25,290 nt of DNA, from positions 1 through 25,290 of the IMG/VR virus record IMGVR_UViG_3300025632_000067; one strand, 5' to 3'. The first letter of the stretch is position 1, and each line of letters starts with the position of its first letter. Below, in pieces: positions 21,176-25,290 of the stretch. The translations under genes were made by a program, and so were the position numbers. The stretch comes from a virus. The notes under the pieces are model-generated. The model was not told where the DNA came from and searched no databases. It saw nothing but the letters and a program-made list of their open reading frames with translations.

Positions 21176-22045
21176 TTAAAATTCAAAATCATCTTTAATA
21201 AACTTTGGCAAACCGTTTTCTTCAAAGCCAAAACTAAATGTATCGAAGTTTCTGTTTCTACCTCTTTTACATTCAACTGTTACCCAACCTTGATTAGCAT
21301 TGTTTTTTTCTAACATAATTTGTGTTTCCGCCTTCTTCTCAAGCGATGACCCTAACACTCCAGTCGGTTTAGTTGAACCATAATTAGAATGTATTATTGT
21401 TGATATGTGGCATTGTAAATCATCTGTCCAACGCATTAATAATTCTTGCACTTCTGTTGATTGTTCCATTGAATTTACATCTGAAGTTAAATCTGCAATA
21501 CCATCAATAATTACCAAACCTATTTTTTCTCCTGCAAACTTTGTATATAAAATGTATTCTATAAAGTTCCTTCTTTGTTTGTAATCCATAGCACGTAATG
21601 CATAAAAGTGATAGTTTTCGTCTTGCATATAACCATTCATCACTAATGGTCGTCTTGCTACTTTACTTGCGTGAAACTTACCTTGTTCAGTATCAAAGTG
21701 TATTATCTTTCTACCTTGTCTATGCCCTTTTAATTTACCAGTGTAATCATTTTGACCACCTTGATAAGCAGATACTAATAAAGACATAAAAAATGATTTT
21801 CCAACTTTTGGATGAGCGTGTGTAAAACTAAAGTTACCATAAGTACCAATTGGAATTGGGTAAGTTCTTCTTGTACCATCAGTACCAACATCTATATATG
21901 TACCACAACTAATTGCGACAGGTGGATAAGCAATATCTTCCGCAACATCTAATTCAGCATCTTTTTCAAGCTCTTCCATCTGCTGAATAATCAACATTCT
22001 TTCTACTTCTTTTTCATCATCAGTTTTTGTTTTTTGTTTTTGCAT
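21176..22045 (-). CDS. RecA-fold AAA ATPase, putative replication helicase/recombinase
   Basis: A 289-residue protein. Residues 1-37 are charged and helical. The ATPase core has Walker A AHPKVGKSFF (Lys83, Ser84), a catalytic-type Glu120 in IIHFDTEQGK, Walker B IGLVIIDG (Asp181) and a sensor region ISTIIHSNYGSTKPTGVLGS (about 214-233), then TVECKRGRNR. The pattern matches the RepA/DnaB-like RecA-fold group (AAA_25) often annotated as phage helicase or DNA repair ATPase. No separate primase is visible in the window. It overlaps the GIY-YIG-like gene start region by 26 nt and works in the replication/recombination block. Confidence 0.75.
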   Translation of the reverse strand: MQKQKTKTDDEKEVERMLIIQQMEELEKDAELDVAEDIAYPPVAISCGTYIDVGTDGTRRTYPIPIGTYGNFSFTHAHPKVGKSFFMSLLVSAYQGGQNDYTGKLKGHRQGRKIIHFDTEQGKFHASKVARRPLVMNGYMQDENYHFYALRAMDYKQRRNFIEYILYTKFAGEKIGLVIIDGIADLTSDVNSMEQSTEVQELLMRWTDDLQCHISTIIHSNYGSTKPTGVLGSSLEKKAETQIMLEKNNANQGWVTVECKRGRNRNFDTFSFGFEENGLPKFIKDDFEF

Positions 22046-22451
22046 CTTGTTTATATTTTAAAATTGTTTTTTTATAGAACTTCCCTGCTATGTTATCATT
22101 TATGTATTTATCACTTTCTAAAACATTTTCAATAAATTGTAGTTTAGTCTCATAATATGACATCATCGTCCTGTTATAGCAAATATATAAAATTTCTCTA
22201 TAACATTCTTCTATTTTCCATTTTTTTGTTTCTTCATTACTACCTGTGTACTTTAACCAATTGCTTTCTACATAGTCAACACGTTTACGCTTGTATCCTT
22301 TTAGAGGCTTTCTTGTGCGCTTATTAACCAATATCTTCTTACCAATATAATGTTTGTCATTTAATGTGTTTGTAATGCGATATACGAAGCCTATTGCATC
22401 TTCAGATAATTGTTTTCTGTCTGTAATTTGTTTTCCTTTGTAGTGCCACAT
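22020..22451 (-). CDS. GIY-YIG-like endonuclease
   Basis: A 143-residue protein. GFVYRITNTLNDKHYIGKKI (about 21-40) carries both GIY and YIG strands; MMSYYETKLQFIENVLES (about 95-112) carries the family Glu, followed by NDNIAGKFYKKTI, typical of a T4-like phage family of small GIY-YIG proteins. A Lys/Arg-rich stretch (KRTRKPLKGYKRKRVDYVES) lies between. It may nick host or phage DNA; homing or recombination-linked roles are both possible. It is preceded by a terminator at 22462-22489, so expression depends on readthrough or on a weak promoter upstream. Confidence 0.7.
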   Translation of the reverse strand: MWHYKGKQITDRKQLSEDAIGFVYRITNTLNDKHYIGKKILVNKRTRKPLKGYKRKRVDYVESNWLKYTGSNEETKKWKIEECYREILYICYNRTMMSYYETKLQFIENVLESDKYINDNIAGKFYKKTILKYKQDAKTKNKN

Positions 22452-22461
22452 AAAGTAGAAT

Positions 22462-22489
22462 AAAAAAAGGGGTAGCCTAAACCACCCCT
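22462..22489 (-). terminator. Intrinsic terminator after SSB-like gene
   Basis: On the minus strand the stem AGGGGTGG / CTACCCCT (one G-U pair) with a 6-nt loop is followed by seven T residues, starting about 13 bp past the SSB-like stop codon and ending just before the GIY-YIG gene start. Confidence 0.85.
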
Positions 22490-22502
22490 ATTTAGTTAGT
22501 AA

Positions 22503-22877
22503 TTAAAATGGTAAATCCGATGTTACAACAGTTTCTTGTACTGCTTCTTGTTTGTTTTCGTTTCTTTGAACAAAACCTTGCAAGTCATCTGATGCATAAA
22601 ATATTTTACCATTGGCAACATACTTCTTTGGTTCTTTTGCATCTCTTTGTTCTTTAGATTGTGGTAATGTAAACGATACATTTTTACCATATCTGCCTTC
22701 TTCAAAAATTGAAAAGTTTAATGTTAGCTTTTTCATAGCTTCACCATTTTCATCTTTTTTTGGTACTAACTTTTTGTTAGCATCATACGTTAAAACGTGT
22801 TGAAAGTACTGATTTAACTTTTTAATTTCGTTGATTGATAATTCAACGTCTCCTAATAAATACGATTTGTTACTCAT
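22503..22877 (-). CDS. Single-stranded DNA-binding-like protein
   Basis: A 124-residue protein with a beta-rich body (KLTLNFSIFEEGRYGKNVSF, then KKYVANGKIFYASDDLQGFV) and a flexible polar tail ending VVTSDLPF. The acidic-hydrophobic DLPF tip resembles the C-terminus of bacterial SSB (DDIPF), which recruits partner proteins. No canonical OB-fold motif can be proven by eye. The genomic setting between ERF protein, exonuclease and ATPase supports a single-strand-binding role. Leader AACAATTAAATTTAAAATT before ATG. It is followed by a strong terminator, suiting a highly expressed early protein. Confidence 0.6.
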   Translation of the reverse strand: MSNKSYLLGDVELSINEIKKLNQYFQHVLTYDANKKLVPKKDENGEAMKKLTLNFSIFEEGRYGKNVSFTLPQSKEQRDAKEPKKYVANGKIFYASDDLQGFVQRNENKQEAVQETVVTSDLPF

Positions 22878-22901
22878 AATTTTAAATTTAATTGTTAATT
22901 G

Positions 22902-23045
22902 TTATATTCCTACATTAATTGTGTTATCTATTTCTTGGATGATTTGTCGAAAAACACTTCTTTCTTGTTCCCCTGTTACATCTACTCCATTAAAAAATAG
23001 TCTATAATGGTCTTTCTTTGTTTTCCTTAATTCGATTGCGTTCAT
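22902..23045 (-). CDS. Small hypothetical protein, 47 aa (start moved inward)
   Basis: The frame is open from 23174, but ATG 23045 (MNAIELRKTKKDHYRLFFNG) is preferred: the sequence before it, CAACAAAAAATAATTAAT, matches the early A-rich leader, and the longer version would overlap a zinc-finger ORF for 92 nt. The product has a beta-strand pair (HYRLFFNGVDVTGEQE) and a C-terminal helix (SVFRQIIQEIDNTINVGI). Function unknown. Confidence 0.55.
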   Translation of the reverse strand: MNAIELRKTKKDHYRLFFNGVDVTGEQERSVFRQIIQEIDNTINVGI

Positions 23046-23082
23046 ATTAATTATTTTTTGTTGATATGTTAAATGTGCAAAA

Positions 23083-23217
23083 TTATAGTTGTCCAGCTTT
23101 ATAGCAATCCCTACTGCAATATCCTTCCTTTGATATGCTTTTTTCACATTCGTAACACTTAAACTCTTTATCAAATTCGCTTAAATAATTGTCTAAATCA
23201 TAATCTAATTGTGTCAT
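23083..23217 (-). CDS. Small zinc-finger protein, 44 aa
   Basis: The frame starts at ATG 23217 (MTQLDYDLDNYLSEFDKEFK) and ends at TAA 23085-23083. Residues 21-38 form CYEC...CSRDC, a CxxC-x9-CxxxC zinc-finger pattern. The N-terminus is acidic. It sits 12 nt after the ERF gene and 37 nt before the next start. Probably a small regulator or adaptor; partner unknown. Confidence 0.6.
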   Translation of the reverse strand: MTQLDYDLDNYLSEFDKEFKCYECEKSISKEGYCSRDCYKAGQL

Positions 23218-23229
23218 CTTGTGCTGTTT

Positions 23230-23760
23230 TTATTTAGTTAATAATTCTTTTACTTCTTTACTAATTTTATATTTAGCTTCTATATTGCTAATGTTACCTC
23301 CACCTTTTAAATATACTTGTGCTTTCTTAAATTCAGGTGTATCTTTATTTAACCACTTCTTTTCAATAACTGCTTTTGTGCTATGGTCATTTGTTGCATC
23401 TACATCTTTAGTATCATCAATTAAGAATAAACCATTTAAAGCATACTTTCTTGCATAGGATGAACTACTACCAAAACTTTGTGCAATGTCCATACCTTTA
23501 CGATTTACATCAATTCCTGCTTGTGCTTTAGTATGTACTTGGTTTTCTCCATCAGATATAATTGCTATTGCTTCAACATACATTATATCTCCTGCTTGTT
23601 TAATTTCATCTGATATTGTTAACGTGCAATTGTATTTACTTAATAGTGGTTTAACTGCTTCTAAAATATCCTCACAACTTCTGTAGTTGTACTTACCAAA
23701 GTTGTTACGTTGATTCTTTGGTGCTTTTAATTCTGCTTGAATTTTGTTTAATTTTTCCAT
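23230..23760 (-). CDS. ERF family single-strand annealing protein
   Basis: A 176-residue protein with the ERF core: MEKLNKIQAELKAPKNQRNN, FGKYNYRSCEDILEAVKPLL (about 21-40), SKYNCTLTISDEI, and the diagnostic QSFGSSSSYARKYALNGLF followed by IDDTKDVDA (about 94-122). These proteins anneal complementary strands during phage recombination and replication. The C-terminal 50 residues are a basic, less conserved linker and tail. Partners in this window are the PD-(D/E)XK exonuclease and the SSB-like protein, although they lie 1-4 kb apart. Confidence 0.9.
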   Translation of the reverse strand: MEKLNKIQAELKAPKNQRNNFGKYNYRSCEDILEAVKPLLSKYNCTLTISDEIKQAGDIMYVEAIAIISDGENQVHTKAQAGIDVNRKGMDIAQSFGSSSSYARKYALNGLFLIDDTKDVDATNDHSTKAVIEKKWLNKDTPEFKKAQVYLKGGGNISNIEAKYKISKEVKELLTK

Positions 23761-23763
23761 AAT

Positions 23764-23913
23764 TTACTTGTTTAATATTTGTTTTCTAATTAATTGTTTG
23801 TACTCTTCTGTACATTCTTTATCTGTTACTTCTAATAACTTTAATTTAAGTTCTGAAACTATTTTGTCTAATGCTACAATACGATGATATTGATAGTCTA
23901 TAATGTCTTTCAT
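23764..23913 (-). CDS. Small coiled-coil hypothetical protein, 49 aa
   Basis: The frame starts at ATG 23913 (MKDIIDYQYHRIVALDKIVS) and ends at TAA 23766-23764, 3 nt before the ERF start. Helical with heptad-like spacing (LDKIVSELKLKLLEV). The leader AATTAAAAACAAGAATT before ATG matches the early type. Function unknown. Confidence 0.6.
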   Translation of the reverse strand: MKDIIDYQYHRIVALDKIVSELKLKLLEVTDKECTEEYKQLIRKQILNK

Positions 23914-23924
23914 AATTCTTGTTT

Positions 23925-24092
23925 TTAATTGTTGTCTATTTTTACACTTAATCTTAAATAATTTTTTATTTCTCTTTCAGGTATTCTAACTTGATAATTA
24001 ATTGCTATATCAGTTAAATTGGGGTCTTGTTCTAAATGGTATTCCATTTGTTGTTTAAGTTCTTTCCACGCTTCGTTGTTAATCTTGCTCAT
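23925..24092 (-). CDS. Small hypothetical protein, 55 aa
   Basis: Begins MSKINNEAWKELKQQMEYHL and continues with DPNLTDIAINYQVRIPEREI and NYLRLSVKIDNN; helical with a possible HTH-like turn around LTDIAINYQV. A 9-codon mini-ORF (MKTLKAIKK, 24118-24089) ends in ATGA over its start and may act as a leader for coupled translation. Function unknown. Confidence 0.55.
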   Translation of the reverse strand: MSKINNEAWKELKQQMEYHLEQDPNLTDIAINYQVRIPEREIKNYLRLSVKIDNN

Positions 24093-24141
24093 TTTTTAAT
24101 TGCTTTTAAAGTTTTCATTTGTTTTGTTTTTTTCTGTTCTA

Positions 24142-24252
24142 TCATTGTAATGTAAAATCAAAGTCATTTATTAATTGGTTTACTATTAGAATAATGCCTA
24201 AAATTACAAAAATTAATATAGTTACTTTTTGAGAGTTATTAAATGTTTTCAT
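24142..24252 (-). CDS. Small membrane protein, 36 aa
   Basis: The ATG at 24252 (MKTFNNSQKVTILIFVILGI) is preferred to an upstream in-frame ATG at 24348, because the sequence CTTAAAAACAAACAAA before it fits the early leader and the longer version overlaps a zinc-ribbon ORF. One hydrophobic helix (about 10-28, VTILIFVILGIILIVNQLI) is followed by a short acidic end. It probably inserts in the inner membrane; early phage micro-membrane proteins often act on host functions, but the role here is unknown. Confidence 0.55.
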   Translation of the reverse strand: MKTFNNSQKVTILIFVILGIILIVNQLINDFDFTLQ

Positions 24253-24268
24253 TTTGTTTGTTTTTAAG

Positions 24269-24364
24269 TTAATAATCTGTTTCATAAAATTCAGCGTGTT
24301 CTCCACAGTCTGAACATATATCTGTTTCCCATAGTGGTAATGCACCACAACAATTGCTTTCCAT
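24269..24364 (-). CDS. Small zinc-ribbon-like protein, 31 aa
   Basis: The frame runs from ATG 24364 to TAA 24271-24269. The product starts MESNCCGALPLWETDICSDC and continues GEHAEFYETDY, with Cys5, Cys6, Cys17, Cys20 and His23. Such CCGA...ICSDCxEH minis recur in Bacteroidota phages and prophages and look like stripped-down zinc ribbons. Function unknown. Confidence 0.65.
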   Translation of the reverse strand: MESNCCGALPLWETDICSDCGEHAEFYETDY

Positions 24365-24373
24365 AATTTTTAT

Positions 24374-24490
24374 CTATTTAGTTATTCGTCTTCTGTTCCA
24401 AGATTTGTTCTTGTTTATAATTGCATTTGGTTTACTATACTCAACTGCCTCTTTACGTTTGTTAAAACGGTCTTCTGTTTTTGTTATCAT
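24374..24490 (-). CDS. Small basic hypothetical protein, 38 aa
   Basis: The frame runs from ATG 24490 (MITKTEDRFNKRKEAVEYSK) to TAG 24376-24374. Strongly basic, ending NKSWNRRRITK. The leader AATTAAAAATAAGAATT precedes ATG and a TATTTTTG promoter box lies about 40 nt upstream, so it is likely the first gene of an early transcript. Possible nucleic-acid binder. Confidence 0.5.
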   Translation of the reverse strand: MITKTEDRFNKRKEAVEYSKPNAIINKNKSWNRRRITK

Positions 24491-24527
24491 AATTCTTATT
24501 TTTAATTATTATTATTGTTTTACCCTA

Positions 24528-24535
24528 CAAAAATA
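24528..24535 (-). promoter_or_regulatory. Candidate early promoter, TATTTTTG box
   Basis: A perfect match to the Bacteroidota -7 box TAnnTTTG on the minus strand, preceded by TTAGTATGTAAAAACC and GTTAAAA, elements shared with 17707-17748 and 25227-25273. It lies in the 82-nt gap between the HNH gene and the small-gene string. Confidence 0.6.
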
Positions 24536-24572
24536 CAAGGTTTTTACATACTAAAAAAACTTTTTTTAAATT

Positions 24573-25061
24573 TTAACATTTTTTTAGCATTTCAAGTTCT
24601 TTCATATAAACTAAATGTGCTTTGTATTCATCTTCAAATAAGCCTAAATATTTACGTTTACCTTTTATTAAAATTTGTGCAATCCACTTTTTAGCAGCTT
24701 TATGCCAAGTTATACCAACATATTTACTTGAATATCCTTTTTTGTCTTTAGATAAGTTTTGTCTTGCGGTTACAACCTGTAAGTTGGATAACTTATTATT
24801 TAAAGGATTGTTATCTATATGGTCAACTACTAATTTATGTCCATTAATTTTATGCTCTAAAAAAGCTATTGCAACTAATTGATGAACTTGCCAAACTTTT
24901 CCCTTATTATTTAAAAATAAATTAACAACCCTATATCCTGTGTTCATAGCAGCACCTTTTAATATCTTTTCTTTTTTAAACTTAATGCTTTTTACATTAC
25001 CTAAATTTGATATTTGATAATGTCCTTCATAACCTACTATGTCTTTATAAATTTCTTTCAT
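24573..25061 (-). CDS. HNH endonuclease with NUMOD4 and AP2-like DNA-binding parts
   Basis: A 162-residue protein in three parts. Residues about 3-36: NUMOD4-like IYKDIVGYEGHYQISNLGNV. Residues about 58-106: HNH core with VHQLVAIAFL, LVVDHIDNNPLNNKLSNLQV and TARQNLS (His81, Asn84/Asn85 region and Asn92 are typical). Residues about 111-155: AP2-like, SKYVGITWHKAAKKWIAQIL then KGKRKYLGLFEDEYKAHLVY. This is the layout of free-standing homing-type endonucleases in phages. It has its own promoter box and follows a terminator, fitting an inserted, independently transcribed selfish gene. Confidence 0.9.
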   Translation of the reverse strand: MKEIYKDIVGYEGHYQISNLGNVKSIKFKKEKILKGAAMNTGYRVVNLFLNNKGKVWQVHQLVAIAFLEHKINGHKLVVDHIDNNPLNNKLSNLQVVTARQNLSKDKKGYSSKYVGITWHKAAKKWIAQILIKGKRKYLGLFEDEYKAHLVYMKELEMLKKC

Positions 25062-25088
25062 AATGTGTATTTAATTATTATTATTTAA

Positions 25089-25096
25089 CAAATATA
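25089..25096 (-). promoter_or_regulatory. Candidate promoter of HNH gene, TATATTTG box
   Basis: A perfect TAnnTTTG box on the minus strand, 27 nt before the HNH ATG, after the terminator at 25129-25161. No clear -33 TTG at the usual spacing. Confidence 0.6.
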
Positions 25097-25128
25097 ACAC
25101 TTTTATTTGAATAAAAAAAATATTAAGC

Positions 25129-25161
25129 AAAAAAAAGAGGATACCATTTCTGATACCCTCT
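25129..25161 (-). terminator. Intrinsic terminator at right end of window
   Basis: On the minus strand a 10-bp stem AGAGGGTATC / GGTATCCTCT (two G-U pairs) with a 6-nt loop is followed by eight T residues. It stops transcription entering from the right. Confidence 0.85.
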
Positions 25162-25220
25162 AAAAAACAAAATTAAAAACAAAAGTCACTTTATTTAAAA
25201 ACAAATTAAAAGATTAAAGT
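25129..25220 (-). ncRNA. Candidate short untranslated RNA between promoter-like box and terminator
   Basis: A TATATTTA box at 25227-25234 would start transcription near 25220, and the terminator ends it about 90 nt later. There is no ATG in the transcript before the terminator hairpin. A CACTTTA / TAAAGTG inverted repeat lies in the 5' half. It could be a small RNA or an attenuated leader, or merely the 3' end of a gene beyond the window. Confidence 0.35.
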
Positions 25221-25226
25221 GTTATG

Positions 25227-25273
25227 TAAATATACAACCTATATACTATATTATAATAAAATACTTTTTAACA
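25227..25273 (-). promoter_or_regulatory. Candidate early promoter (repeat element)
   Basis: On the minus strand TGTTAAAAAGT (25263-25273) is followed by TAGTATATAGGTTG and TATATTTA (25227-25234). The 14-bp core TGTAAATATACAAC (plus strand) is identical to that at 17705-17718. No gene of the window begins before the next terminator. Confidence 0.45.
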
Positions 25274-25290
25274 GATATAAACACTTTTTT

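Noticed and set aside
22523-22705. 60-codon minus-strand ORF inside the SSB-like gene
   Set aside because: Out of frame with the SSB-like gene, with no leader and no domain; treated as a shadow.
1-25290. tRNA genes, CRISPR arrays, insertion sequences, integrase or repressor
   Set aside because: No cloverleaf, regularly spaced repeat, transposase or recombinase motif was seen; the only mobile-type genes are the free-standing HNH and GIY-YIG-like endonucleases.

Overview
The window is a strongly AT-rich piece of a tailed-phage genome, most likely a siphovirus infecting a member of the Bacteroidota (probably Flavobacteriaceae). Three things point there: the structural protein families, the lack of Shine-Dalgarno sites (leaders are A-rich instead), and promoter-like boxes of the TAnnTTTG type. 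Every supported gene is on the minus strand, so the genome reads from right (early) to left (late). I saw no integrase, repressor, tRNA or CRISPR array.

Right part, about 25.3 to 15.7 kb: early and replication genes. In order of transcription these are an HNH/NUMOD4 endonuclease, a string of very small proteins (two with zinc-knuckle cysteines, one with a membrane segment), an ERF single-strand annealing protein, an SSB-like protein with an acidic tail ending DLPF, a GIY-YIG-like endonuclease, a RecA-fold ATPase, a small phage protein, a thymidylate-synthase homologue, a GIY-YIG/MazG fusion, a PD-(D/E)XK exonuclease of the RecB/RecE type, a DUF3310 protein, several unknown small proteins and a DnaA-C-like helix-turn-helix protein. 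The ThyA homologue carries Asp where thymidylate synthases have the dUMP-selecting Asn. With the adjacent MazG-type pyrophosphohydrolase, this suggests cytosine-nucleotide modification rather than plain dTMP synthesis.

The boundary, 15.7 to 14.5 kb, holds a 360-bp very AT-rich non-coding region, a small sigma-70-like factor, two tiny proteins and an intrinsic terminator. The sigma-like protein sits where a switch to late transcription would be expected.

Left part, 14.5 to 0 kb: packaging and structure. The order is small terminase, large terminase, tail assembly chaperone (with a probable programmed -1 frameshift at a T9 run), tail terminator-like protein, HK97-gp10-like protein, two large tail proteins, tape measure, prohead protease, scaffold, major capsid protein, tail tube protein, portal, head-tail connector and the N-terminus of a fibre-like protein. 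The tail block is inserted between terminase and the head genes, and portal and connector come last, which differs from the usual terminase-portal-protease-capsid order. Genes are tightly coupled by TAATG or ATGA overlaps, often through micro-ORFs of 19 to 50 codons. A 10-bp motif, TTGTAATATA, lies exactly 3 nt before four late start codons and once upstream of the terminase genes, next to a terminator.
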